Of a stretch of 64,000 nt of DNA, positions 21,597-34,240 are shown in pieces. The stretch is taken from contig SNVD02012237.1 in the NCBI GenBank assembly GCA_013180625.2, forward strand, positions 310,001 to 374,000. The letters run 5' to 3'. The DNA is from Boswellia sacra (lineage: Eukaryota > Streptophyta > Magnoliopsida > Sapindales > Burseraceae). The position numbers and the translations under genes are program-made. Below the pieces are notes generated by a model. The model had not been told where the DNA came from, searched no databases, and saw only the letters and a list, made by a program, of their open reading frames with translations. Position 1 is the stretch's first letter, and each line of letters opens with the position of its first letter.

Positions 21597-23834
21597 ATGC
21601 TTTCTTTTTAAATTTGTGAAGATAACACAATAAAGATAAATATGAAAGGCCACCACTTTACGCAGGCCGAAAATTTATTTACCCTTTTGCATTGCAGCTC
21701 TACTTGGTAACAATATAAGTTGAACTTTAAAATAATAATGATCCATAATACTTTCAAAAATGTCAAAGCTTATAATTACTGTTTGAGTGAATTTAATAAT
21801 AATTTATGCTTGTCATTTCAATTCTTTAACGCTTCGTGTTCAATTTCATTTTTTTCTTATTAATCTTTTTCTGAAAATACCTTTAGATATTGGTTAATTT
21901 CAAATCTACAATGATGATGGCAACATTAAAAGTAATTAATTAATTAACTTAAACCCATGCACAAAGACAAAGTTCATAAATAATTAAAAAAGAACTTTTT
22001 TCCTTTGCTTTGCCCGAGTATTTCTTGTTTAATGGTACTAGACACAAATTAATATATTGATCCGCGTCTATTGCTTTATTTTGCAATGTTCATATGGAAT
22101 GATTTTTGCTTTTTTTTTTTTAATTTGTAAAAAATAAGCAAGATGTTGTCTATTAATTCCAACAACTTTATCACCAAGAAGACACTCTCTCTTCTTTGCT
22201 TAGAAGATGTCTTCACTTTTATTCAAATCTAGGATTTATAATGATATTTGAGGATTACTTGTGAATTAGTATTGATTAAATGTTAGTACTTAATATTGAC
22301 AAGAACATGACAATTATGCTTTGTGCCTGACTTCGTCAAAATTGAAATAAAATAATAGCGAGGAACAAATGTTTTGTAGATACAATTGTTTGTCATGTGT
22401 TAACTTACTTAAGATTATGCTTTCTTTACTTCTCAGTAGTAGAAAAGTGAAGATTATCTTAACGAGAAGTCATTTTAGTAATTCCATATCTGATATAGAG
22501 GTTGTTAGAGAGTGATTTAGCTCATATGTTGCCCATTCTCCATGATGTTGGTTGTAGCTTTAATCCCTCGAGACAATTCTTCAAAATTTATAGTTAAATG
22601 CTTGGAATTCTAAGTGCAATTATGAAATCAAGTCTATTGAGTCAGCTTTTATCTTACTTTAAACCTATTTAACTAAAACTTGAAAGTGCACAATAGGCCT
22701 AGCAAATTAAATTAAATTTAAAATTAATTAACTAATTAAATGAATTTAATTCCAATTCACTACAAGCTTCGCATTACCGAACAAATTCTAAATTTATTAT
22801 GTTTTTTATTGCAGGTGTTTATTCTAGATACTACAAATCAATAGGACAAAAGAAGAAGGTTTACAGTTGTTGTCTTCATATAAAGTAAGCAAATCTCTTC
22901 TGTGCTTTCTTATAAATATTATGTGATTTTGTGTCATTATTTATAGCTTAATTAATTTTAGATAGCAATATTTTCAATTTAATTATTCATCTTCCACGAC
23001 ATCTCATGCATATAATTTTAGATTACAAGATGAGAATTCTATATATTGACATGAATTATATTTTTTCCTATGTATTCTTTCTTTTCGAATAGTTTCTAGT
23101 TCCAGATGCTTCGAGTGCACATCAAAATCATGTCATAGTTGATGCCAACAACAAATTATGAGGAGAATTAGGTATATATGAATTTATTTATCATTCTCAA
23201 TAAATAAATTTAGGCTTATAGACATCTTTGATTTAAACTGTTCTTTATAGACTTAGATAATAATTATTACATTTTATTTGTGCAGGTCTTTTTACATAAA
23301 GATTGGATTGGAAATAAGACTTTAGACTGATTTATCATTAGCACTCTTATATACATGCAAATGTATAACTTATGATTTTATTTGTGGGTTATCATGATTT
23401 ATGAATTGTTAAATTAATATTGTGTTTCATGTTAGACATTTGCTTTGTTCCTATGAATTAGTTGAATTAGTTAAAAAAAATGTAAAAAAAATTTAAAAAA
23501 TGGTTTTCTGAAAATAAAGAAAAAAAGAGCCAGGCAAACCACTATAAATAGTTCCACAAATCACACCACAACTAGATTGTCTTTTTTAGTACAGTTTTGA
23601 GACCTTTTACGACAGGTCAAAAACCACGGTAAAAATTGAAAACATTGTTGTAGAATTAAACAACGATTTTTTACTGCAGACCTTGAAACAGCGGTAAAAG
23701 GTCTTTTACAGCTAACAAAAATCGCAATAAAAAATCTATTTACTACAATTGGTCAAAACCGTAGTAAGCCCGTCGTAAATGATTTTTTACCTTGGTTTCG
23801 GTAAGTTGTAAAAGGATTTTTTTTTCTTGTAGTG
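21597..23834. other. Right half of the CACTA interior
   Basis: AT-rich sequence with no ORF over 60 codons that I can assign. The last 250 bases are the subterminal repeat region with alternating TTTTAC and GTAAAA motifs. Short exon-like stretches with AG and GT borders near 22815-22885 and 23286 may be captured scraps, but I cannot identify them. Confidence 0.55.
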
Positions 23835-23837
23835 TGT

Positions 23838-24450
23838 GCATGACAATACCAAGAAGTGAGCACTTGTGGGTTCACATTGAAAAGTTTGTTTCTTTAGCAT
23901 GCCTACTATTGAAAGTGTCCTAAATAAGAAAATAATGAAAATTGATATGTGCGTGAAGCATACCAAGAAGTGTTCCTATTAGATTACACCAAAATGTGAG
24001 GATAGAATTCCAAATATGCAACTTTGGATGCCTGTTAAAAAGGGCGTTAAACCAAAAGGGTGAAATTGGATGCATCTTGAAAATTTTGTGTACTTGTGGA
24101 TGTATATTGAAAATTTTGTGTCTAAGGCCACCTGCTATTGGAAGGGTTTGAAATAGATAAAGAATAAAAAATAACGCATGTTAAGCACACCAAAGTTAGA
24201 GTAGAATTCCAAATATGCAGCTCGAGATACCTATTAAAAGGGTGTAAGGTGTTACTTTACTGTTATTTGAAAATTACTTACTTTTGGAAGTTTGTTTTGA
24301 AGCATATATATTAATTTGTAATTCATTTGTAAAGTGTATATTAGTTTTAAATGTGTGACCTTTAAAAATTGTATGGTTTTATTTTGTATTGTGTGACCAT
24401 TTATTCTTAAGCATACTGTGTAAATGGAACTATGTGATGACAAATAAAAA
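23838..24450. repeat. Degenerate repeat unit, first copy
   Basis: This stretch shares AATACCAAGAAGTGAGCAC, TTCACATTGAAAAGTTTG and AAGCA(T/C)ACCAAGAAGTGTTCC with units at 25.67, 26.15 and 26.61 kb. A shorter partial echo follows at 24060-24250. Not coding. Confidence 0.7.
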
Positions 24451-24579
24451 CAAAAACTGGAGTTATATGAGGTAAAATTTTCTTCCTTTCTAAAGAGAAG
24501 ATGAGTGAGTTTCGAGAGAAACTAAATTAAATCAAATTAATACTTACATGGGTGTTACTGAAAAAGAAGAAAAGTTCAT

Positions 24580-25655
24580 TTGGGAAATAAAATGGATGTA
24601 AAAAAATCTTAATGGGCTATCTTTAGCAATGGGCTCCTACAGTTCAAACTGAGGACCAATCCATTGTAATTATGAACGTGAACAAGTTGAAAAAAAATTA
24701 GACCAAAAAAGTCATTATCACAATTGGCAACAGCGAAGCTTGTTTTGCTTTCCGGTAACGATATTGACAACTTGGAATATTAGTAAGGGGAGGGATCATA
24801 ATACTTTTTTTGACATAATCTTTTACATCATTGGATCAAAATATTTTGAGCAATTGAAATTAGGTTTAGCATACATAATAAAAACACTTTAGAAGTGATA
24901 GAATATTTGTGCTATGATCTAATGGCCTGGAAATTGTGCCATTGACTAGAGAGAGTTGTTTATAATCAATTCATAATTTCTATCTTCATATCAAACAAAA
25001 TAAATGATGGCATAGATAAACTAAATAGTGATTTATTAGACTGTTTAAACCAATGAATAAGCAATTCTCTATTTCATGAAAAGTCTTTTTCGATTCGATA
25101 AAATTAATTTTGATTTATGGTAAAACACTTCTCAAAATTTTCTTTTAATTTTTATTAATTAGTCATAAATATATGGAAGAAAGATTACAAAATAACAAGT
25201 CCATCTATATGTGCAAAATAGTACTAATCATTTTTGGAAATTAGAAAATATAATTAAACACAACTACTAAATTATAAAATATAATTGAATTAGATAATGA
25301 TAATACAATATAAAAACAAATGAAATCTTCATTAAAGTAGAAAAATGTGAGGACTTGAGAAAATTTCACAAAACTTTACCAAGACCATTACAGTAAGACT
25401 ATTAATTAATATTCTTAATTTCTTAAGTTTTATCTTTTCCATCAAATGACGTGCTTACTGAGCTAATTATATAATGGAATACTAAATTGATATAATAAGT
25501 ACAATTAACGTTATCAAATCAATTTTGATAATTAATATATCATTTGAAATTTTCAAAAGAATCACAAGTGGGTACGTGGATCACACCTAGAGAGAGATAC
25601 ATATAGTATTAACGCATCAAGAATCACAAGTGGGCACGTGAATCACATCTAGGGC
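24580..25655. repeat. Host duplication copy B (lacks the insertions)
   Basis: Continuous non-coding sequence that corresponds to 6540-7067 joined to 17787-18574. It shows the sites as they were before the LTR and CACTA insertions: around 25090 there is no LTR element between the left and right blocks, and around 25660 there is no CACTA between the end of the block and the repeat unit that follows. Confidence 0.75.
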
Positions 25656-25659
25656 TAAA

Positions 25660-27060
25660 AGTATACATAACGGAATTGGGATAATACCCAAAAATGAATG
25701 TTTATGGGATTCACATTGAAAAATTTTGTGTCTATATTGAAAGGATCCTACATAATTCATGAATCAAAATTGATGTGTGTGAAGCACACCAAGAAGTGTT
25801 CCTGTTGAAATTATACCAAAAAGTGAGAGTAGAATAATTCCAAACATATAGCTTTGCGTAACTATTAAAGAAATGTTTATCCAAAGGTGTGAGTTTCCCT
25901 GTGTGTGATGAAGTCAAGAGATTAGAGGGCAAAGAAAAGTGTTTTTAGTATAAAGTAATCATATTCGAAAGTTAATTTGTTTTAAAGCATATCAATTTTT
26001 AATTCGTCATTTTTAATTTAAACGTGGTTGAATTGAGAGCAATACCATTAACTAAGATTTTTTTTTTTTAATAATTGTGTGTCAAATTCCTTAAACAACA
26101 GCGTTAACTGGTTAGATACATTTGATAACTTATAATTAGAACTAAAAGTACAATATGTTGTGGGATAATACCAAAAAGGGAGTATCGGTGAGATTCACAT
26201 CGGAAAAGTTTGTGTCTAATGGCCACTATTGAAAGGGTCTTAAACAATTAAAGAATCAAAGTTGAAGTGTGTGAAGCACACCCAGAAGTGTTTTTTGTTG
26301 GAATTATACCAAAATTGAGGAAGTCCAAATACATAACGCAGCTTGAGATGCCTGTTAAAAGGTTGTTTACCAAATGGTGTGAGTTTACTTGAGTTTGATG
26401 AAGTCAAGAGATTAGAGAGAAGAAAAATACCACTTATATTTTAGTGTTTATTTTTAAGTGTATCAATTTCAATTCCATTGTTATGTTAAACAAGGGTGAA
26501 CAGAGAAAATACCATTCATTGACATCTATTTTAATAGTGGTGTCAAATTCATTAAACAACATTATTAAACTTGTTAGACACCTATATAACTTGTTAGAGT
26601 TAAAAGTACATGTGGGGTAATACCAAAAAGTGAGTAATTGTGGAATTCAAATTGAGAAGTTTGTGTGAGCTCACCTACTATTGAAAGGGTCCTAAATAGT
26701 TAAAGAATTATAATTGATGTGTGCGTGAATCACACCAATAAGTGTTTCTATTAGAGTTATATTAAAAAGAGAAAGTGGAATTTGAAATATGCAACTTCGG
26801 ATACCTATAAAAAGGGTGTCCAAAGTTGTAAGTTTGCCTCATGAGTCTGATGAAGTCAAGAGAATAGAGAGAAAAGGAAAAGTGTTTTTAGTACAAAGCA
26901 ATAGAATTTAAAAGTTTGTTTTCCTAGTATATCCATTTTTAATTCTTTCGTAAAGTTAAACGAGATAGAATCAAGAAAAATACTTTCATTAAGAACCTTT
27001 TTAATAGTTGCGCCAAATTTGTTAAACAACATTGTCTAACTTGTTAAATGCATTAGATAA
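25660..27060. repeat. Three degenerate tandem units of about 450-490 bp
   Basis: The block AAGTCAAGAGA recurs at 25911, 26401 and 26853, giving spacings of 490 and 452. Each unit also carries GGGATAATACC(A/C)AAAA or a variant, a TTCACAT(T/C)G(A/G)AAAA block, AAGCACACC(A/C)A(G/A)AAGTG and, near the end, TTAAAC-rich sequence. No coding potential. Confidence 0.75.
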
Positions 27061-28369
27061 CAATGTCAAACATGTGTTTAACATCATATTACGAGTTAGA
27101 CAATGTCATCTAAATTTTAATATAAAAATAAAAATCTTAATCAAAAGTGATAATTTATTATCAATATATTCTCTTTTAGTTATTTTGTTAAAAAGATACC
27201 ATGTAATCCTTTTCCTTTTAGGAATTTCCTTTAAATTGATATGTACATGTTTACTTATTATTTCTCTCTTGATCGATGTGAGTAATTATTTTCCTGTTCT
27301 ACTGTGCCTACATTAAAATAAAAAAAAAAAAAAGACCTTTTAGCTTTGTCCTTTTAATATTAGTCTGTTCAATCTCAATGAGAAAAAGACTATGTATGCT
27401 AACCCACTTCCGTAGATTGCTTGTTAATAAAAGAAAAATCATCCTTTTCCTCAATAATTAATATACCAGTGGAAAAATACAATCTAATTAAAACAAATAA
27501 AGAAAAAGCTAAATATATGCTCTTATTCCCCACATGCACAGGGATATCACTAGCCAGCAGAGGCCCATTATGCACACTAAATTATCGACTACAGGCCCTA
27601 ATTGACTATCCACACTTAATTTTACGCAATTGGATAACAACCATTGAACACTTGATGCTCAAATGTCAACGACAATTCCTCATAACACAATAACACCTAT
27701 ACAGCACAATAATGCTAAAATGTCAACCGCGGATCCCCTAAAGATTGTCAACATCTAATGGCCTTAATCCCCTCATCTAAACAAGTGAATCACATTATCA
27801 GTAAATCTATTCACTAAAATTCTCGGAAATAACTAGTTATGTTATGTTTATGGTCTAATTCAGTTAAACTGGCATATGGATGATGTGATATATATAGAGC
27901 ATCCACGACTTTTTATCTCTAGCCTCGAGGTACAGGTTGAACTACATATAGTCTGAACACTAGAAGGATACTTTTATCTGTGTGTGGGAAAAAATGTTAT
28001 GAGTAAGAAAACATGAGAATATCAACCCAACAATGATTTCTTGATTGAAACAAATTTCTCATATGGCATTAATTTAAGTTGAATTGAAAATCTACTCATC
28101 CTAGCTGCAGCCCCTCATGATGAGAGAAGCTGAAGACAGTGTTTTATTCCTTTAAAAAATCATAGCCTGCATTGAATTTATATTCCTAAAAGATCTGTTT
28201 CGACCACTTTCTAACCACATGTGAGAAAATGATTATAGCCTCTTGCTCTGTATAAGTTTCTTACTGTATTATACTTCTATCACTTTGCAAGTAGCAATAT
28301 GAAAGCAGGAGAACAAGATAGTATTCCTTCATACAATAATCATCATTAGGTCTTGCAGTCTATTCAAAG
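27061..28369. other. Upstream region of RLK1
   Basis: AT-rich flank with no gene. Pieces such as AATGCTAAAATGTCAAC (about 27710) and the 27,930-28,200 stretch recur upstream of RLK3, so this is duplicated promoter and leader sequence. Open frames at 27032-27316 and 27421-27693 show no domain. Confidence 0.6.
28117..28155 (+). promoter_or_regulatory. Upstream ORF in the RLK1 leader
   Basis: ATGATG opens a 12-codon frame ending TAA at 28153-28155. The double ATG is at the place where RLK2 (39379) and RLK3 (57878) also have ATGATG, but the peptide is not alike. It would be in the transcript only if the leader extends this far. Confidence 0.4.
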
Positions 28370-31300
28370 ATGATCTTGATTAGAACAGTTTTGCTACTTC
28401 TCAGCCAGCATTTGGTTTTAGCTTCAGCTGGCTATCCAAGTTTGGGGCATCACCGCCACACACGCCATTCTTTGATTACAGACAAAGCTGCCCTTATGGC
28501 ATTCAAAAGCACCATAACATTTGATCCAAATGCCACACTAGCTAGCTGGAAGGAGGCTAATGATATCTGCAACTTCAAAGGGGTCACATGCGGCACATAT
28601 AATCACCGTGTAAATAGGCTTAATCTTTCTGATTGTGGACTAATAGGCCTTCTTTCGCCCTTTCTTTCGAATCTCACTGGCCTTAGATTTTTAGTGCTGA
28701 CTGACAATCACTTGTATGGAGTCATCCCACCTGAATTTTCCAACCTCAGACGCCTGCGTTATCTCCGCCTTGAAGGGAACAACTTACACGGTACAATACC
28801 AGAGTCCTTTGCTCTGTTCACTCACCTCACTTTAATAAGTGTCCAGGACAACAATTTAACTGGTTTACTTCCACCTCCCTTCTTTTCCAACTGCACTACA
28901 CTAAAAAATATAGACTTATCTTACAACTTCTTCTCAGGAGAGATTCCTCAAGAAATAGGAAACTGTCCAGAACTGTGGAACCTCAATTTATACAACAATC
29001 AGTTCACAGGGCAGCTTCCAGCATCTTTGATTAATACTTCAATGGTGAGTTTGGATGTTGAGTATAACAATCTTTCTGGTGTTTTGCCTTCTGATATTTT
29101 AGGGAAGCTGCCTTCACTTGAAAATCTCCATTTGTCATATAATAATATGAAGAGTCATGACAACAACACCAACCTTGACCCCTTCTTCACCGCCTTGGAA
29201 AATTGCACATGGTTAGATGAGCTAGAATTGGCTGGCATGGGCCTTGGAGGAACATTGCCCAAGTCCACAGGCAAACTTACTGTAACAAGTTTGTTACTGC
29301 AAGAAAACAAGATCACAGGATCAGTTCCTCCTTATATGGCAAATATTTCTGCTCTCAATATTCTGAATTTGAGTTCTAATTATCTAAATGGAACAATTTC
29401 AGAGAAGATTAGCCAGTTGTCAGAATTGGAGCAGCTTTTCGTATCACATAACTTGTTTTCGGGCGAAATTCCAGCAGCATTAGGACAACTCCCTCACTTG
29501 GGTCTGCTTGATCTCTCGCACAATAATTTCTCTGGTCAAATCCCAGCAAGTCTAGGTAATTTGGTGCGATTGAATTATATGTTTCTCAACAACAACCTCC
29601 TTTCAGGATCAATACCTCGAACATTAGGACACTGCACAGATCTTAACAAACTAGATTTGTCTTACAACAGGTTGACGGGGAGCATTCCCCCAGAGATTTC
29701 TGGTATACTAGAAATCAGAATATTTCTAAACCTTTCTCACAATCAACTTGGGGGGCCACTGCCACTTGAGCTTAGCAAGCTGGCAAACGTTCAAGAGATA
29801 GATCTTTCATCAAACAATTTCACTGGAAATATCTTCCCTCAGATATCAAGCTGCATTGCATTGAGAATGATAAATCTGTCACACAATTCTCTTGAGGGGC
29901 GTCTTCCAGATTCTCTGGGTGATCTCAAGAACCTCGAGTCCATTGATCTTTCAAGGAACAACTTATCTGGTACGATTCCTGAAAGCCTCAAAAAGATTAA
30001 CGCCCTTACCTTCATCAATCTTTCCTATAACCATTTTCAAGGTGTGATTCCCTCTGGAGGCATCTTTGGCTCAGTAACAAATATGTCCTTCTTAGGCAAT
30101 CAGCACCTTTGTGGTGTGGTTCCGGGCATGCCCACTTGCTCTCAAAAGCGACATTGGTTTCGTTCACGTATGTTCTTGATCATATTCATATTAGTCATAT
30201 GCATATCATCATTCTTATCAACAATATGTTGTGTACTCGGGTACCACCGCATTAAAATAATAATTTCCTCTGCAAAAACTGAGAGGAGAAGAAAGCCAAC
30301 AACACCTGAATTGATTCACAACATCCCGAGAATCACATACAGAGAACTTTCAGAGGCCACTGCAGGGTTCGATGAGCAGAGACTAATTGGCACAGGTAGC
30401 TATGGACGCGTTTATAAAGGAATGCTTTCAGATGGAACAACTATTGCAGTTAAGGTTTTACAGCTGCAGTCTGGAAATTCAACAAAGAGTTTTAACAGAG
30501 AATGCCAAGTTTTAAAGAGGATTCGCCACAGAAACTTGATGAGGATTATAACAGCATGTAGTCTACCTGATTTTAAGGCACTCGTTCTTCCATATATGGC
30601 AAATGGGAGCTTGGACAGCCGTCTGTATGCACATTCAGGATCAGGTTTGGGTTCCGGCTCCTCAGATTTGACTCTGATCCAGAGAGTGAATATTTGTAGT
30701 GACATAGCTGAAGGGATGGCCTATCTGCATTACCATTCTCCTGTTCGAGTCATACACTGTGATTTGAAGCCAAGCAATGTTCTTCTCAATGATGACATGA
30801 CAGCCCTTGTTTCTGATTTTGGGATTGCAAGATTGGTTATGACGGTTGGAGGGGGTAATGCTGGCATTGTTGAGCACATGGGAAACTCTACTGCCAATTT
30901 GCTATGTGGTTCTATTGGATACATAGCACCAGGTACAGTTTTCTCCTTCGCTTTTGCATCTCAATAACATTTTAAAATGACAAGAATGTCTTTAAAACTG
31001 AAATTAGTACTAGGCTAAAGCAAACTCAGAAGTAATTAACCCTGCTTCTTCGATAAAAAGCTTATGTAAACTGAAGCATTCTCCACACGAAATTTTACTT
31101 TTGGAAAAGAACGAAGCATCTTTACTTTTCTCATTTGGCAGTCATTGTCCATCATAAACTAATAAGGGCAGCCAAGGATCTAAATATCTGCTGATAGTAT
31201 CTTATCATTAAGTTTTCACAATTCCCATTCATCTGTATCAAATTTACTCTAACGATATTGACTTCCTTACCCTTCTATTTCTACTCAAAAGTTTAACTTG

Positions 31301-31743
31301 CAGTCACTTTTTGTGTTTTTGTCTTCTCAGAATATGGATTTGGATCTAACACATCCACAAAAGGAGATGTTTACAGCTTTGGAATTCTAGTCCTTGAAAT
31401 TGTGACTAGAAAAAGACCAACGGATGACTTGTTTAGCAGCAGTCTAAGCCTGCACAAGTGGGTGAAGAATCACTATCATGGAAGGGTGGAAAAAGTCATT
31501 GACTCTTCATTGGTAAGGGCTTCAAGAGACCAGTCTCCTGAAGTGAAAAGAACGTGGGATGTTGCGATAGGAGAATTGATTGAATTGGGTATTCTTTGCA
31601 CACAAGAGTCCCCCTCCACTAGACCTACAATGCTGGATGCTGCTGATGACTTGGATCGCCTCAAGAGATATCTTAGTGGTGACACCACAGCAACATTTGC
31701 CTCCTCTCTTGGAATTTCTTCGTCTACTCTATGGGATGACTAA
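28370..31743 (+). CDS. LRR receptor-like kinase 1 (At2g24130-like, non-RD)
   Basis: Plasma-membrane receptor kinase of 991 residues. Exon 1 is 28370-30932 and exon 2 is 31331-31743; the intron (398 bp, GT..AG) splits the APE codons as CCA-G|AA. Signal peptide MILIRTVLLLLSQHLVLASA; LRR N-cap with CNFKGVTC; about twenty extracellular LRRs (LxLSxNxLxGxIP); a Cys pair (LCGVVPGMPTC); a transmembrane helix near 601-625. The kinase has GTGSYGRV near 674, the ATP lysine near 695, HCDLKPSN near 796 and DFG at 816. Cys in place of Arg in HRD makes it a non-RD kinase, the class of many immune receptors. The open frame reading through the donor to 30967 is not the real end. Two kinase paralogues follow. 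The ligand is unknown. Confidence 0.93.
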
Positions 31744-34091
31744 CAGCTAGTCCTGTTTTTGTACAATTAAAGTTTTAAGTTTTCTGTAAAGTTTGGCTTA
31801 GAAACAATCACAATAGGATCTGTTAATGTTATTAGGGGACAACCAGAACGAGCAGCCAAGACTATCTCAAAAACATATTTTATGATCAAACAATGACATC
31901 AAAATTTAGCCACATTTACAACTCAAAATCATTTATTCATCGAGATTTATCCTAGACTGCCTAATGGCCAAGATACTGTATTTGATGGACAAGTCCAGAA
32001 GAGAAGCACAAGTTGTGTCCTTTCACACAATTACACACATCTGACAGATCACTGCATTTGCTTTTCACGGGAAATGATAATACGATTAAACAAATAGAAT
32101 TAATCAAAGAGTTTAGCCTCTCTCTCTCACATTGTTTTCAGTGACAATATCTTCTCTCTAATTATAAAATACTCATAGTGCAGCGTCCACTTAGGCTTGA
32201 ATGATGTGGAGATCTTGTTTTCTAGAGCACAAGGATATTTCTGCTGGTTGTGTGTAAAGATGAGAAGTGGGTGAAGGTATGCCATGAAAATGACTGCCAT
32301 AATCTATATTGAGTATGCAAGTGTAGTTAAATGCAAAAGGGCTGCTGATAACTTCTAATAATAACATTTCTTGTGGCCAGCAATCACCTTTCTAAACAGG
32401 TAAGAAGGACACAGCACTCTGTTATCTCTTACCTATGATCATCAATAAATGAACAACTTCCTATAAGCGGCAACTTCAATACTTCCAAGCATAGTATTTA
32501 ACATGGTAAAATCTAAATTCATAGAGTAAGCACACAAGAATGCCAAGGCAAGAGAAGACAAATAAAAGAAAAAAAAATGATGAAGGCAAAAATGATTGTG
32601 CCCTATGACACAAGCTCCAATTAACTTTCCAGTCGTAATGGAAATATTTTCATCGTCAGCATACAAGATCAAATGGTTGTTATGTTTTAGCAATCATAAT
32701 CACACACGTAAAAGTTAGTGAAGTCACTTCACAATGTCAACATACTTGATCATCAAATGAAGAACGTTCTTTAAGATGGCTTCTCGCTACCCAATTAAAT
32801 GTCAACTAAAAAGCTACCTAAATCCTCAATCTTCCCATAGCACTGTCAACATCTCTTATAGAAAGTGCCTTCCAACATGCGTACGGTTGTAACACCATCT
32901 CAAATGCGAAAGAAATGCAAGAGAGCAGGTATTCAAGCCTAAAATGATTATGAAGATTTCTGAAATGAACAGGAAGGTTTGACATCATACACAGCCCACA
33001 AGTTAAATCAATACACATTAGCTTTAGATTTTCCACTGGTAGAAGATAGAGAAGAATAGAATGTATACACTATGTGTTGCAATCCAGACGTGAAACTGCC
33101 AGTTGGGTATGCAATGATAAGAACATGGTACACAAGAATTTTCAAAATGGATTCATTCATGATCTCCAAAAATTATGGTGCATTGGAGATTTAAAGATAA
33201 TAGATTAAGCAACATTTATACTTGAATTTTCAGGTGTGGACTCAATAACTTGTAATTCCTCAAAAGCATTAAGTAATTAATATCTTGATCTCACATTTAA
33301 TAGAAGTGGATTGTTTCTTCAGATTTGGGAGAAGTCTACTTCAAAGCCTTCTGTTACCCACTAAAATTAATAGAGAACTAAACCATTAATTAGTGTTCTA
33401 ACTTTCTAATTTAAGAGTGCAACTTATGAAAAAATTGTCTTTGTAATTCCGCATCATCCTTTGGTGCTGCCCATAATAGTTTAGGAAATAAAACATTAAG
33501 GCAAACAATTTGCATGGAATGGAAACAATTAATCAATTTGATTAAAACATAAGAACCAAAAGTAAAACTGTGGCAACTTTACCACTAACATATAAATAAA
33601 TGTCAGATGATTAAGCAAAAACCCAGTCAGGGTCCAGCGATAACTAACCCACAGTTATTCCACCAGACTCAATGGTCTGCATCCCTTTACACCCAACTTT
33701 CTTCGAAGCTCCACCTCTTATTAGATGGGTCTTGGTACCCTCAAAACAAATAAACATCTTTGATGTCTGCAGTCACAACCTACTAGTCTCCTTCACATTC
33801 TTAAAGCTTTAGTAATTATAGTTGAAAATTATAAACAGCTTCTCTTTCCACGTTACGGCCAGTAAAGGATAGGAAGATGGCCAGAAAATCCATAATCACA
33901 AGGCAATATACCAATTGGACAACAGTTCCATAATTTCACCACAGACCATCTATCAAAGTTCCACATTGCTCTCAGCTGTCTTCACAACTTTGCTCTTCAA
34001 CTTGTGATATTTAACTAACACAGCTTCTAAACTGCTTGATGGATGAAGTCCTGCTGGATAAGCAGGTTCTAGGAAGGGATAGATTTTCTCT
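31744..34091. other. Downstream flank of RLK1
   Basis: No gene seen. The stretch 31.8-33.3 kb is related to the flank of RLK3 (about 61.5-63.1 kb): for example GACACAAGCTCCAATTAAC and TACAAGATCAAATGGT match similar strings near 62.45 kb. Minus-strand frames of 70-80 codons have no domains. Confidence 0.6.
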
Positions 34092-34240
34092 CTAAAATCC
34101 GTAATGTGATAAATGTATAGAAGGGAGCTCGTTGAATTTTTCCATTAGATAGTTGTCCCTCAACAGCTGTGCAAGCCGCAGAGCAGAGTCCATAAGCAGC
34201 TTGTCGCCATTAGCCAGCACTAGTCCATAGGAGCTGACTC
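34092..34240 (-). other. Exon-like minus-strand stretch, unassigned
   Basis: The minus strand reads a good-looking coding frame containing NGDKLLMDSALRLAQLLRDN and, later, NELPSIHLSHYGF before TAG (34092-34094). An AG near 34236 could be a splice acceptor. It resembles a last exon of a host gene, but I do not recognise the protein and see no adjoining exon, so it may be a relic. Confidence 0.3.

Larger units (their letters stand above)
18575..23834. mobile_element. Non-autonomous CACTA (En/Spm) transposon with captured gene sequence
   Basis: The right end is a canonical TTTTTCTTGTAGTG, the inverse of CACTACAAGAAAA. The left end reads CACGACTAGAAAA, a mutated version. A 3-bp target duplication TGT flanks both ends (18572-18574 and 23835-23837), as expected for CACTA elements. 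Both subterminal regions are full of TTTTAC(T/G) and GTAAAA motifs (18595-18720 and 23590-23820), the usual transposase-binding repeats. No transposase is seen in about 5.3 kb. Contents: a broken 14-3-3 gene copy (18898-19355), a nested Harbinger-type element (20525-21593) and AT-rich sequence. Confidence 0.85.

Noticed and set aside
28370..30967. RLK1 as an 865-residue single-exon protein
   Set aside because: The last residues (after IAP) read into an intron with GT at 30933. Splicing to 31331 restores APE and the rest of the kinase.
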